From: Struthio camelus
Lineage: Eukaryota > Chordata > Aves > Struthioniformes > Struthionidae
DNA length: 64,000 nucleotides
Direction of reading: 5' to 3'
Assembly (NCBI RefSeq): GCF_040807025.1
Contig: NC_090944.1
Location: 110,174,238 to 110,238,237, forward strand
Shown: one piece after another, positions 35,696 to 49,166 of the stretch
How positions within the stretch are numbered: the first letter of the stretch is position 1
Layout of the letters: each line of letters begins with the position of its first letter
Notes under the pieces: generated by a model
What the model was told of the DNA's origin: nothing
The model's database searches: none
Seen by the model: the letters and a program-made list of their open reading frames with translations, nothing else
Made by a program: the position numbers and the translations under genes

Positions 35696-36759
35696 GGATT
35701 GTTACTGCAAAAAATATCCAAGGTTATACTCACAAGGCCTTGGTATGTGATGATCACATATATGTAGCGAATCATTATGAACTAGAGAGGTAATAACATT
35801 TTTGCTAGAATTTGTGGAACTAAAATTATTTCCATCATACACTTCTCCATCAATACTGCATGCATGATATGCAATTATCAAAATTACTAGGTAGTGTTGC
35901 TCTTTCACTCAGTTCTCACTGCAATTAAAAACTCTATATAATCTGGCTTTGGGAAGAGGGTCTGTGTGTGTACACATTCATACACACCTGTGAAAGGAGG
36001 AAATATATGGGAAGGCTCTATATTTTTGCACTTTTTTATAGCCTCCCCAGTTCTTTCTATCCTTCTGAAAATAATATTCAGAAGATTTTTTGTGCTGCAG
36101 CGGATTGCTGACCTATCCGCTAGAGGAAGGAAATATATTGATGGGAAGGGTATGGCAAGTTAATATGGTGTGTTAAGCATATTTGGGAAATGAGTTTGTA
36201 GATTACAGCAGGTTTCTTAGCCCACTTTACCTGCCCAGCCCATCTATATAAGGCTTTCTAGAGGAATGAATAGGGAGGTGTGGTGTATGGTAGGCAGAGA
36301 TGGCACTCCAGTCTTCTGTGTCCACTGGGATTAGGCTCTTGTTTACTCATGTAAATGAAGGGAATGATTTGGCATTAATGAATAAACTGTCTCCATTGCT
36401 GTTTATATTAGTCTTTTTTTCTCACAGGAAAAAAGCAAGAAGACCTACAGTCCAGGTGAGAATAGTACCTGTATGCATTTATTCAATTTGCTTTTTAGCT
36501 CTCTTCTCCTGAATCAGGTCCACTTCTACAGCCCATGTTTTACTAAAGCGTGATGCTTGATCTTTGGTGGCCAAGCAAATATCACAGACTGGGGGCAACT
36601 AACCTCCAGCAGAGTTGTGGAAAATACTTGCAGTAAAATCTCTCAAAGGCTTTTCCCATTTGTTGTTTTCTTTGGTTTTGCACTTCTATGTAGACATGTC
36701 TATATCTGAACAAATGGTCTTGAATTTACCCAATCTGCATGCAAAAATGGCTTGTATCT

Positions 36760-36789
36760 TGAAAATATGTGAGAATTCACATATTTTCA
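36760..36789. repeat. Perfect 13-bp inverted repeat (hairpin)
   Basis: TGAAAATATGTGA and its exact complement TCACATATTTTCA flank a 4-base loop, GAAT. It is the longest perfect stem I noticed in the window. It is AT-rich with no flanking target duplication evident. It may be a chance palindrome, a relic of a small DNA element, or a cruciform-prone site. Confidence 0.85.
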
Positions 36790-38612
36790 TTTTATCTATT
36801 CCATAGAAATTACAAGAAAAGCAAAAACTGGATTGGAGGAATGACACAAAATTCAACAGAAATGCATTTAAGATAAATACACAGAACAAAGAAGGAGCTT
36901 TTTTTCAGTTAAGCGTCCTTGTGGGTATCCCTTGTTGCATTTCCCACTGTATGCTATCCCACTAGACTGAGGTACTAAATTGATACCAAATAAGTATTTG
37001 TACCATCCGAGTTTCCTTTAGAATTTTCTTTCTCTTCTATTTCCAAATTACTGGTTTGTGATTTGGTAGTTTCATTTAACTGCAGTTCTTAAACTTGCCA
37101 GCCAAATAGTAGATGAAATGATTTTTCTACAGTAGAAGACCACAAAGTCCACAAATTCCTGTTGTAGGGAGTTTTCTGTACGCATCTCTTCCATTTATTT
37201 TTAATTTTAAAAGCCCAGCTTCAGGGGGATTGTGTGAAGGGTGAATGTGTCAATGTGTTTCATTGAACTACAGACCAACATCACTGCCTGGAAACTGAGA
37301 ATCATCTGACTTCTTACAATGTTAACTGCTTCTACCACAGCATTGTTTCTCAAAAGCAAATTCTGTTACTGGTTTTCTATTACCCAGCAGTGGATGTATT
37401 ATTACAGCAGTGAAATATCTGAACAAAAATTAAGCTTGCACTAATTTTATCTCAGAGAAAGTAGTTTTGCAGCAGTGGATTAATTCAAGGAAATAATTTT
37501 CTGTTGGACTTATCCTACTGAATGTGTGGTTTGTGTTCCCCTTCTTCTGCAGACCTCCTGTGAGACTGCTCCTTCTTGTGAGACTCCTTTGCATCATCTC
37601 TTCTTGCTCTGACATAGATGTGTTTTAGACTCATGCAACAATGAATGTAATGCTAAGATCCTACTAAGATCCCCACCGTAGATGTGATATTCTTACACGG
37701 CGTATTCAGCACATACACAGTTCTATATCAACTAGATACAGTGAGGTGTCTTCAGATTTAGCTCAATCAACCTTCTAAACTCTTTTGCCACACAGATAGA
37801 TGCTGGCTAGATGTCATTTCAAATTTTCAAAAGGGGAAAAAAATGAACCTTCCTTCAATTTCTGTTACGACCTCCAGCACTTATTTTCCTTCCAAAAGAA
37901 AAAAAAAATCAGGTTGCACTTTCATCTTATTCATATATTCATGCTATGGTCAGAAATTCAGGTCCAGTAAACAAGAAATTCATGCATGTAGTGGTGTACT
38001 CTGTTTTGTTTGTATGTTAAATATGACTTTCCCTTGCAGCTAAGAGGCTATTTCCCTTAGAAAGGATGTTATCCCCGTAGATTTGCTGTGCCATGCTGTG
38101 CTTTCCAGCCATTCAAGAAAGGTGCTGAACAACGGGAGAAGGGAGAGAGAAAGGGCAAAGACAAGAAAATACCTGGAGCAGATTTTGCAAGTACACTGTG
38201 ATACCCTTCCATTTAAGTTTTTCTCAATGAAGTCATTTTCTCAGCTTTTGAATAACCCAGAAAATTTCTTAGGCCCTTGTTTATGACCCACTGTGTCTGC
38301 AAAACATAAAAATCAAGATTTCCTTTGCCAACTGCAACACACAAACAGGCACCGTGATTCACTGTAGGGAGGAGTCTACAACGGTACACATAAATTTGAA
38401 CAGCAAAATTACACACGTGTTTAAATGAGGACTTAATTAGGCATAATGTTTTAACTGTCTCAGTGAAATACTGTATTTGATTTGTGATTGCATTTTAACA
38501 TCAGTTATTTCTGACTCTACATACATTAAAGCCTTATTCATTCATGACTGGTTGCAAACAATAATCCGATAAATATCAGCTTTAACCCCTTGCATGACAG
38601 CCTAAGAAAATA

Positions 38613-38660
38613 AGGCCCTGATCTTGACTAAGGTCTTAGTAGGCTATAATAAGATAAAAT
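38613..38660 (+). repeat. Possible old SINE/LINE 3' end
   Basis: GGCCCTGATCTTGACTAAGG followed by TAGTAGGCTATAATAA resembles a short segment frequent in sauropsid interspersed repeats. Short and only matched by eye. Confidence 0.25.
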
Positions 38661-39772
38661 GATACAAGTTTCTCCTATAATTTTTGTCAGAGGTCATCAA
38701 TCAGTATTCAACAAAGCCATTATTGATATTTGATACCAATGAGTTCCTAGTTCACTGGCCAAGAAAAATCATATGACACTTTAAGGCTATTCTTTCTCTT
38801 ATATGAGACCCATAATTAATAGGGCCAAATCATTCTTGACAGATAATTAATTCTCATAATTAATTCCACAGAGTGACTGACATTTCATGTAAATACCTCT
38901 TTGGGTAGGATGCAAAGAGAAAGGGCTTAACTGCCAAATACAGTGTATTTTGCATCCAACTAAAGCTCTTCATTGCTGAGCTATTGCAGACCTTTTGCAG
39001 AACTGCATCAGCACAGGTTTCCCTATTTTTTTTCTCCTTTGGTCCCTTTGCAAATCACGGGAGAAATAGTCTCTAATTTGAGAGTGGGAAGGGATTAAAA
39101 ATGTTTAAAGAACCAGAATGAAGCCAACCATTATTGCAGTTTTTGAAACCATGTCACAATGTGTACCATCTATGTGACCCTCCCGCAGTGATAACACCTC
39201 AGCACAGTCTGCCAGTGCTTTTAATCAAGATGGCTGAACCAATCTAATATGCCAGTGTTACTAAAAAGCATAATCCCATTCCCTCTTCCTCTTCTCTGGT
39301 GCAAGCTCCGGTACACATTGGACCCATCACTGGACTGAATTGGCTCACCAAAGCTGGAAAAAGTAACACAACATGCCTAAAATGCCATGTTAATGAGCTG
39401 AAACAGCTCGTGAAGGAGCAGAGGAGAACCAGAGCTTGCCACAGAAATGGCTGGAGTGAGGAAAAGGGAACTAGAGGGTCCCCTCCTGTCAGCACCGACC
39501 TGGCCACACAGCCTATCTCACCCTAAACGGCCTGCTGGCCTCTAATACCCAGGAAAAATCCTGACAACTTCCTTTGCTAGGCAGGAAGAAAAGGGGGTAG
39601 ACAGGACACAACATACTTTCTTGTTGCATTTATCTTCAAAAGCAGAAAACAGCCCTTTGTCCATAGGCCCTCATGAAGTAGACAGCTGTGTAACTAGAAG
39701 GCTGCTTTTTACACATGACCGCGTGAAGTTTACGTTCTAAGTTCTTAAGCCCTGTCAAATTGCAGGAGCATT

Positions 39773-39828
39773 CCCTGTGAGGTAGCTAGTATTGGCTACT
39801 CTTACAGTGGGAAACAGGGAGACACACT
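39773..39828 (-). mobile_element. MIR/L2-like relic
   Basis: On the plus strand, CCCTGTGAGGTAG, then TATTG, then ACAGTGGGAAACAGGGAGACACA follows the order of the conserved core of MIR read in reverse (usual form: CCATTTTACAGATGGGGAAACTGAGGCACA). Only about 55 bp is recognisable. Confidence 0.4.
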
Positions 39829-42800
39829 GCTTTATCTTATAGCCATCTGGGGAAAGACGGCTAGTAGGTGTAAACTGCTTGTACTGCAGTGAAATCAGAG
39901 CCACTTAGGAAAGCTGAGGGTCTGAACCCTCAGCCTTCAGGCCAGGCTTCCTGAAGAAACAATGCTGATGTGATCATGCAATATGTGTGTCTGCAGGCCT
40001 ATCTGTATTTCCCATTAAGCTTTCCAATGACATTTAGTCAGGGACAGAGATTTCTCAGAGATGTTAAGTTCCCACAACTTCTGGCTAGCTATTAAAAGTA
40101 GTGCTCCTATTTACCAAAGGATGTGGTAGAGAGTGAACTACCCTGTTTTAGAAATCATTAGCTCAATCATGTGAAAGCCCAACCTAAAAATACAAATCCG
40201 AGAAACAAAGCTTCATTGGGTTCTACGGACCTTATAGAACCAGCATCCTTCGATGTAAGTCAGCCTTTCAGCACTACAGACAACAGAGATTTAGTTCATT
40301 GTTTATAGAACGACAGGCAAAAAAAGTAATAAATTGTAGTATTGTTCACCTTTGAAGACAGATTCCTACTTTTCCTATAAGATACCTGAATAAAATACAT
40401 CATGGATGAAATGCAAAAGCTTTAACTCAATTGTGTTTTTATAAAGCTCCCAGGATTCATGCAAAATGATGCATAATTCACAGTTTTTGTAATAGGACTG
40501 CCTGGTACTTATAACATACGTATAGGGTTTTTTTTTTTTGATTTGTCACCATCCCAGTCAATATACAGCTTTAATCATTGCCTTTTGGAAATTATTTTTA
40601 AAAAAATCATTGTGAAAGCATAGGAATTAAAAATAGGACAGATCTATTAGATCACCAGATGTTTCTACATGTCAGTCCAGGACAATTCTCTATGACAAAT
40701 CCACCCAGCTGAGTTTTAGCAGTCTTAGGCAATTGGACAACTAGCACTTTCCCTTACATTATAATTTTTTCAAACCGTATGTTGTGTGCTTTGTTTCATT
40801 AATTCAGCCATATTTTTTCCTCTTCCTTTTGCATAAAGATTGCAGCACTCACATGTCAAGCTGAAGAAGACGTTATTCTAACAGTAACATCTAACATCTG
40901 TTTTTGGCAGGCACTATGGGCAGTTGGCAGCAGCTTTATAGTTCCCTCCTTATGTAAATGATCATGTGCTGGTGGCTGTCTAAGCTAATGTTGCTAGAAG
41001 ACAAAGGAAGAAAAAGTCCTTTTGCTTTTACTTCCTTCTTACAGCTAGTAAGAACATGAGGGGTTTTGAGTGTTTAGCAAACACCCTCATTTTCACTGTA
41101 TGTAGGCCAGATTTGGCTTCAGGGAAACCGAAGAGAGCCCTGTGCAAGCAGGAATATTCACTAAAAAAATTATCAAAGGGAAAAAATTGTCAATGTCTTA
41201 TTATGAACAGATTTGCTTACTGGAAAGAAGAAATGCTAAGGAACATTGCCTGTCACAGAGGCAAAGAAGAAACTATATTGTGCAACCTCCAGTCCACATA
41301 ACAGATGTATCAAACTTTTCCAGACCTGGAATACATTTCTAAGCGGTGATTTCACTGGATGCACAATGATTGTTGAGACCTTTTAAAATATGCATGTAAA
41401 AGTCAGATGACGAATATACAGCCCCCCATTACTGTGAAAAATATGGCCTTTGTTGGGCATCCCACAGAGAGAACACTATTTGTCTCTCTTTTTTTATGTG
41501 TTAATCACTTGGAATGTGGAATAAAACAGGGATAACTGAAGAAATTCTTTCCTGTGTTACACAAGAAGACAAACTAGATGATCCATTTTAACTTAGCTCT
41601 GTGGATTTCCAAAATCCAGTCTATGAGATCTCAGCTCCTACTGAGATATAGTTTCTGAAAATATTACTTCTCTGAGGTGTTTTTGAGATTCTTGGAACGC
41701 CTCTGCTCCCAGCAACGTGAGTCTTAATGCACTTTATTAATTCGACAGCAATTTTGTTGTTGACTGCAGTGAGGGTACAAGTAGATGGAAGAACATATCA
41801 GCATTGTACAATGCAGTTGTAAATGAGATGTTCAGCTACAAGGAGCAGGCGTTGGCCTGAGAGCACAGTTTCATATTAGCCCAAGGTATTCTCAGACAAT
41901 AGTTCAATGGTCCTGCCTTCTTCTACATCTTTACCTTACCACCTTGTCCTTCATACCTGCACCGGCGCTTCTTTGCATGCATTTTAAGCTGGTCAGGTAG
42001 CTCAACTGGCCAAAAATCGATTCTACCAAGAAACATGGGCTTTAGAAGCCTGGGTAGAGCTCAATGCTAATGTAGCAATACTTCTCCTGGTCCCTAAGTC
42101 ATTTAGCACCTCACATTTCTTGCCTCAGAACTGCATTGTGCCATACTGATATAACTCACACAGGTTGAGGAACAATTGAGAAGGCTGCTCTAGATCACCT
42201 GGATCATTTTTGCAGTTTCATATTCCGGCCCAATATCTCTAATCAAGACTGCAATGTCAGTTACAGATGTCTTTTCCCCTTCCAGCATGCAGCCTCAGCA
42301 TCGCAAGAAGGTGTCATAGCTGTTATAACCATGGCTCTGGGTAGTTATCTGATAAATAATTGTTGGCATGCAGTTTAGCTAATCTTGTTTTAAGTAAAAA
42401 CAATCACTCCTACTGTTTGATATCTGAGTGACTTAAACACCACTATAGGATGGCCAGTTGAGACTGCTGCTTAGTAGTAAGAGTCCCAAAGGACAGAGAA
42501 AACAATAGAGCTTGAAATGGTAGATCAAGAGCTGTTTAAATTTGAGTCTACCTATAATATTGCTCTCTGTCAAAAGAGAGTCAAAGCACTTTAAAATGTG
42601 GTAAAGTTCATACTTCACTATAGTCATACATGGATTTTTAATCTAGTGATTAAGAAGATAAAATTGATGTAGATTTAGAGTTCAGGTCTAGGTTTTATTT
42701 TGGCTCAGTTCTAATGTTCAAGTTAATTTTCAGTTCCAAATATTCTATGTGGGAAATAAGATTTGGTCAAATCTAAGAGATAGATAGCTGCTGCATGTGC

Positions 42801-43395
42801 TCAATTTCCTCAGACTTCAGTGGTAAACTCAGAATGCCTAGCCACTTGTAGGGCTGGGCTTTAACCTGTATGCAGCATTAGTTCATCACTTCAGTAAAAT
42901 GCTGCTAATTTCTCTATTTTATTCTATATCAGAGTATCAGGTATCAGAACGCTGTAGCTGTGTGTGCATTGGAGAATCCTGGCCTTTTCACTGGGAACTA
43001 TTTCCACATGTTTACACCAATGTTTCTATCTTAATGTAATTTTAAACTATACTGAACAATGGTGGGAACATGCTGTGCATACTGTTGTGAGGAAAGAGAA
43101 AAGAATGAGCAGAAGGACAGTAGGAAGCTGAAATGATGTGTGAAAACGAGAATATGACTAAGTGACTTACCATTCAAATTGTCTTTCACCAAATGTGTGT
43201 AATCAATTCCAGCGCAGGAGGGACGGTTAACATTACAAAGGGTCTAATCATGGATTTGTCCAATATCATCTTTCCGGAGAAGCAGCCTCAGATGTCTGTA
43301 AAGCATACACATGAATTTAGTAACAAAGACTTGAGGTTGGATCACTTTGCCTGTATAAAATGATTTGTATTCCAGATTTAAGGTATCCCTGCCAT

Positions 43396-43462
43396 AGTGA
43401 TTTTATTCTCAGGGAGCTTCTCCGCTCATTCTCAGCAGTGATTTTATTCTCAGGGACTTCTC
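43396..43462 (+). repeat. Direct repeat, two copies 41 bp apart
   Basis: AGTGATTTTATTCTCAGGGA followed by (G)CTTCTC occurs at 43,396-43,422 and again at 43,437-43,462. The second copy lacks one G. This is a short local duplication. Confidence 0.85.
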
Positions 43463-45110
43463 AGTACTTGTAAAGCTATGTCTACAAATTTGACTGAAGA
43501 CAGTACTTTGTGACAACTGAGATAGCAGTACTAAGTGAACTCTATATTTCATTGTATTTGAGTTTTATATAGAATGTACAACAATAACATGCACAATATG
43601 CCTCACAAGGAAATAAAACGACATTTGGAAAAGTCACTGTGAAAACGATCTATTGCTTTCCAAATTAATTCATGTCCTCTGAAAGTACAGAAGACAACCA
43701 TTTTAGATTTTTCGGTAAAGAGGAAAAAACCCTGTACTCTAGGTTGCGCTAAAAATGTTAAGCCAAACAGCTGTGGCCTTCACATTCAATTTAACAGCGA
43801 TGGAAGATCTGTGACATCCTCCGTGGAACTGATCTGAAATATATTTAAACAGCAACAACTTTGATTCATTTGTAATTTTCTAACTACATATTCTCCCTTT
43901 CATGGAACTTTGTGCTCCCTCAGAAATTCAATTTTCCATTGGTCTTTTCAACAGAAAAGTTCTCATCAGCTCTAGTTCACATCCAGAAATCACAAACCTG
44001 CTTTGAATTTCCAAAATAGGAAGATTTTCCATGTAATTTCTTCTTATATGTATTTGCATTCCTGTCTTAATTTGAATACTAGAGGAAAAAGCCTCAGGGA
44101 CTTCTGATTTGTCCCAGCTCAGTTACAACCTTGTTCCGAGCAAAGAAGAGCTGTATATGAGTCTTACGCTTGCATATAAAGTAGTCTATAGAAATGAAAG
44201 ACACTTAGGAAATAGGGTAGTTTTCTGAAAAGCTAAAAAATGAGCACTTAAAAACTCCAAGTATTGGTATTGATCTGCAATGATTGCATTGAAATTAGTG
44301 GAGTTTCTCCCTTTTTGTAGCATTATAAAGTAACATTGGAATTTGGCCTACTTTCTGAAGTTACTTCCAAATTTTATTGTACTCCTCACAGAAAGAAAAA
44401 CCTATCATTACAGCTCTCTTAAATCAATTCAATGTAATTACATCATCGCATGTGTCTCAATAATTTTCAAGATCAGTGGAAAACATGGAAAAAAAAGAAA
44501 TCTGAGCTTCCTTATATAACTCTTCTATTGTCATTCTTCCTGTTGCCCTAAGTAGCTGCATTCTGATGGTACACTACAAAAGAAAGCTCTTTAGACAGCT
44601 TTCTGCCAACTACTTCTTTTATCTGTAGATGCTTTCAGTGACTTGTTCACATATCTTTTTTTTTCTCCCAAGCAAAATAATCTTATACAGCTTCAATGAA
44701 CCTGACACTGAGAAGCAGCTAAGCTGGACTACACAGGGTCATATCACAGCTTAGTGAGAAACATAAGGCCACCAAAAGCAGATAGCTGTAGACAGCAGAA
44801 GGGTCCAGGATAGCTGCTGCTTCAGGCCGGCCTTCAGGTAGCATCTCACAAGTATCCACTTTCCATTTCAGTAATCCATCTTTGTATGATATGCTTTTTG
44901 TTTATGGCCCTCAAGTAATGCATATAGCCCTCATCCCATTACTATTTTAGTCCAGGGGAAGGCTTATTTTTCTTATCTACAGATAGGATATCAGGGAATG
45001 GCATACACGTAAACAGCTCTCCATAGGTTTATTCTGTTCAGCCCACTACCCTGTCAATCACACTATTTTGTTTTGTTATCACTTTTCTTAGTTTAGCACC
45101 ATAACCTCAG

Positions 45111-45129
45111 GATCTGATCTCATCAGATC
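45111..45129. repeat. 8-bp inverted repeat
   Basis: GATCTGAT and its complement ATCAGATC flank a CTC loop. Short and probably incidental. Confidence 0.7.
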
Positions 45130-45529
45130 TCACAGGCTAAATAGGGTGAGGGCAGGTCAATATTTAGATAGGAAACTACCAAAAAATCTCAACTGTTTAC
45201 AGGAAAGAATACTTTTCCCTGCAACAGCTGCCATGTTCTTCAGTCTCAGTTAGTACCCAGCAGTACTGAATCAGCACCAGTGAATGCAGTCAGAAAGCTA
45301 TATTTCCTGTCTTTCATGAAGCCCAGTTTGAGTAAACTAAATCTAAAACAGCTGCTATTACTTCAATGAGATATTTCATTTTTCACTTACTCTCCATATC
45401 TGTGGCTGCCTTCGTTATTTGTCCCCAGATCTTTCTGCCAGTGCTATTTTTTTTTCTGTCACTGAGCACTAAAACCATCATCCTTCCTTCTTCTCTAGAT
45501 CTGCTGTAAATTCTAATAGGAATTAGAAT

Positions 45530-45553
45530 TTAGGTTAGGTTAGGTTAGGTTAG
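45530..45553 (+). repeat. Short (TTAGG)n tandem repeat
   Basis: Nearly five TTAGG units in tandem (four complete plus TTAG), followed by ATTAG. The unit is a pentamer, not the vertebrate telomeric TTAGGG, so it is best called a simple repeat. Confidence 0.85.
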
Positions 45554-46434
45554 ATTAGTCTTCCAATTATCCTAGGAACAACTGATTGCCTCTTGGGAGA
45601 TTGGTATTTCACTATATTTACTAGAGATACCATTATTCCAGTAGCACATTTTGGTTTCCATTTTATGTCATTAACTGATGTTCGGTTACCCTGAACGGCT
45701 AAAAGCTTTCTGTCCCATTTCTGAGGTGGCTAGATTTATGTAGCAAATAAAGTAATTTCCACAGAAGTAACAGATAAACTAAACGGAGACCTTTCTGAAT
45801 GGAAGTAAATTACTTAGTTATTAGTTTAATTGTAGATCTTTTTATCATTAGGAGCTTTTTAATCAGTGATATGTTGATTAAGCATAGTGCCTTAGGTTAG
45901 GGCACCATCCCATGATGAAGCATGATCTGTAAACTGTCTTTTGTGTCCATTCCGGATATCAAGTTCTAGTTTGTTCAAGTTCATCTCCTGATCCTAACTA
46001 CGACCTTTCCACTTCATTAGAACTAATGCTTGACTTATAATCATGTATTTTTTTTCTTTCCAAATGGAACTATAAGCCAAGCACTTCATGCCTTTTCTGA
46101 GGAAACTTGTGCAATTAAGTGTATTTTCCTAAATGCAGTGGATAAGTCAGTTGGCCCATTAAATGATTTATTTAAAAGCTAAAGCCACTGCCGATAATTT
46201 GGAAAGAATATGCCACCTTTATTCACAAAGGGTAGTACCGTCTTCTACATTGGAGTCATACGAATATTCAGTAAAATATATTTAACTCAAGTAAAAATAG
46301 TAGAACCTGTTCTTTTCATACCATGACCTGACGCTAGATGCACACATTATTCTCAGCTTGTGAGTATTTTCTAAGGATAAATGCCTGCACGAGAACTTTT
46401 ATTTTTTGTTGCTTTCTCTGTGATTATTAGGCGG

Positions 46435-46785
46435 GAGGCAACATGATCTAGCGACCAGAACGGGAGACAGACAGTCAGGATATGTGGGCACTTTTATCTT
46501 GATTTCGCCGCAGCTGTCATTATTTCTTGGACAATGTGAACCTCTGTCTTCCATAGCTCCAACCAATGGCAAGCAGCTAGTCACAGAGTTGTGGAAACGA
46601 ATGGGCTCATTGGCCTTGCTCTTAGGCACATCAGCCTCAGATCATCACAAGAGAAGCAGCTATGGAGTGTAAGGGTGACATCATCTACCCTCAGTTCTTA
46701 CATCACTCAATTTCCCCATCTATAAAATGTGGCTGATTATACTAAACAAATAAACCTAGGAAAATGCTTTGAATACCTTAAATCA
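46435..46785 (+). mobile_element. MIR-like SINE relic
   Basis: The 5' part (46,435-46,480) has the order CATGATCTAG, GACCAGAACGGGAGAC, CAGTCAGGA, as in the tRNA-derived head of amniote MIR elements. The 3' part (46,707-46,729) contains TTTCCCCATCTATAAAATG, the best conserved segment of MIR (TTTCCYCATCTGTAAAATG), followed by GATTATACT and GCTTTGAATACC, as expected downstream. Head and core are about 225 bp apart, more than in an ordinary MIR, so an insertion or two adjacent relics is possible. The element is non-coding. Confidence 0.55.
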
Positions 46786-49152
46786 ATAATTCTGTGTAAA
46801 GTAGTCTGTAAATACATAAAATATCCCTTGCAGATAGATGAACCGTAGCATAAGGAATCATAGTGACCTACGTTCTTGTGTTTACTACTATCTTACACTT
46901 TGGAAAGTGTCATTGATTAAAAATAGGAGAGGGGGGCTAAATACTGAGTAAAGCACTTCTTAAATATGCTTGAATTTGGATCAGAGAAGTTGAACCATTT
47001 GCCAAAGATTGCAAAGGATCTTCAGAAAGGAACCAGGACTTCATTAATTGCTTTTAAAGTTAATTTTTTGCTTGATTTAGTTTCTTTCTCTTGAGTACAT
47101 AGTAAAATCATGATATTAAATTGTGACAATAATTTAAAAACTTCTGGAGTCATAAAGAAAGAATTGTGACTCCATCACTTCAAGACAACGGGAAAAAATG
47201 GACAAAGTACAGAAAGTTTTGTTTCTAAAATATTTGCACAGACGTTATGCAACATATGTATTAAAGAAGCTACATGTGACATGTTTTCTAAATTCAGTTT
47301 TGCTCAGTGTATAAATCCTGCTAGAGAGCTTATTTACAACAAACTTTTGACCAAATAATGGAACTTTACAGGATATCATGAACAGAAGTAATACTGAAAG
47401 GCATGACAAGATTGCCTCCATTGGGATTTTTTTATTTATTCTAAATAGTTATATATGTCAGCTTCAGTCTAAAGTTACCAGTTTTTATCCATTAATAACC
47501 ACTGATTGTTAAAATATGTCACAGATTCTGATAGCTTCCATATTGCCAACATGCTGCCTTCTTTTGTCAAGAACCACTTTTAGATAAGGGCATGTGGCAG
47601 ATTACTGTTTCTGCTGTTTCTTCCTCACCATTACGAATCTCAGCGTGTAGTCCTCATGCCTTACAGAATTTCACAAGATCCTCTATGTGATGCAAAATTT
47701 TCACTTTACATGGACTAAACTACCTCATCACAAAACCCTCATCAACTGACAACACTTAAACGTGAGTTACAGAACGGAGAAAAACTAATACAGCTCCCTT
47801 CTTATTTTCACAGCTGGACTCCTATGAATTTTTGACCCCAGCGTGTTAGACATTAACAGGACTGATTTTTGATTCAGAGTTTAAGCTTCACTTCGACTTT
47901 TTATTCCCACTGCCAGACGATTACTATCTCTGATCACACTGTGAAAGTTTACCAGTCACAAATCCCTCTAACGTGTAACTTTTACATAGCCTTGATTTAT
48001 GCTAATCTGGTATATCAACAAATGGACTCATCTGTTTAACTCTGACAAAGCTGATTTATGTTGACATGTTGACTCTTGCACTTTCCAGTGCTGCATTCCC
48101 TTTATTAGGTTCTAGTTTTGTGTCAGCTAGACATGGCTGCCTTTCCTCCTTTTTTATCCAGCTGGGAGATATTTCAGAGTTTATAAAAATTAGGACACTG
48201 AACTATTAAATTCAGTACATTTGCTGTTAATGTGGACAGTACAAAGAAGTTCCTTTTCATTTCCTAAAAGTTTAGTCATTTGATTTTCTTCATACTTTAG
48301 TTGACATAAATCATTAATAATGCCGCTAAAATTATTTAAATTACAGTGGTGGAAAGGCAGAAATTTAGAAAGAATTGATGCCTAATTATTTTAAAACATA
48401 TTTAGAGTGAATGTTGGTACTGAGTGGTGTGTTCTGAGTGGCATTCAGGCCACAGGCCAGGATAAGAGCTAGTCTGAAGTAACTTCCCCGAAACTCATTT
48501 AGCATGGACGTGGGCTCCTTCGACCATCCATTTTGCTCTTCAAGCACAATCCTGTTGCGTCACACATTCCTAATCTCGACATAGCCCAATTTGCCTTAGG
48601 GATGTTCAAATTATGGATTTCTGGTTCAATGATCCAATCAAGATATGTCTTAAAATAAAGCAAAACCTTGATTTGGATCAAATGGACACAAAGCAATTTA
48701 ATTTCAGCTTATGTAAGCATTTTTAAATCTCCTAGTATAAAAATAACAGACAGTGGGGATGGAACAGAGAACAGGAAGAAGAAAACCTTATGGAAAATAA
48801 TTTGACATTCTTTCTCCTTTTTTGATGAATTACTATTTTCTTTAAAATTTTGCTATTTTTAGTACTCTACTATTTTACATGCTTCTTCTATCATTTTACT
48901 ACTTCAGGGTTGTTTTCCTTCCATATTGAAGGATGTTGTGAAAATTTTCAGAATTTGTAGAATATAGGCTTTGGGAAGATCACAGAACAGAGGTTTCAAA
49001 ACTACTCTATTATGTTGGCTCAACCGTGCTCTGTAACAGCACCTTTCTTTTTTATTATTTTTAAAACTGCTGAAAAGAAAGAACAGGTCAAAACCCGAAG
49101 GCTTAGGCAAGCCTAAGCGCATGTATAAACGGCTGTGATCCTGAGGCTAAGT

Positions 49153-49166
49153 GTGCCATCTAGTGC
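49153..49166 (-). promoter_or_regulatory. CTCF-like site
   Basis: GTGCCATCTAGTGC on the plus strand matches 13 of 14 positions of SYGCCMYCTRSTGG, the reverse complement of the CTCF core. It is the best CTCF-type match I saw in the window and points left. Confidence 0.55.

Larger units (their letters stand above)
35696..46434. other. Non-coding AT-rich stretch
   Basis: No gene is supported. Open frames are at most 87 codons and lack family features. Listed separately: hairpins at 36,760 and 45,111, faint MIR/L2-like pieces at 38,613 and 39,773, a 41-bp-spaced direct repeat at 43,396, and a (TTAGG)n stretch at 45,530. Confidence 0.6.

Noticed and set aside
36760..36789. MicroRNA precursor
   Set aside because: The stem is only 13 bp, far below a pre-miRNA, and nearly all A/T.
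45530..45553. Interstitial vertebrate telomere
   Set aside because: The unit is TTAGG, not TTAGGG, and fewer than five units are present.
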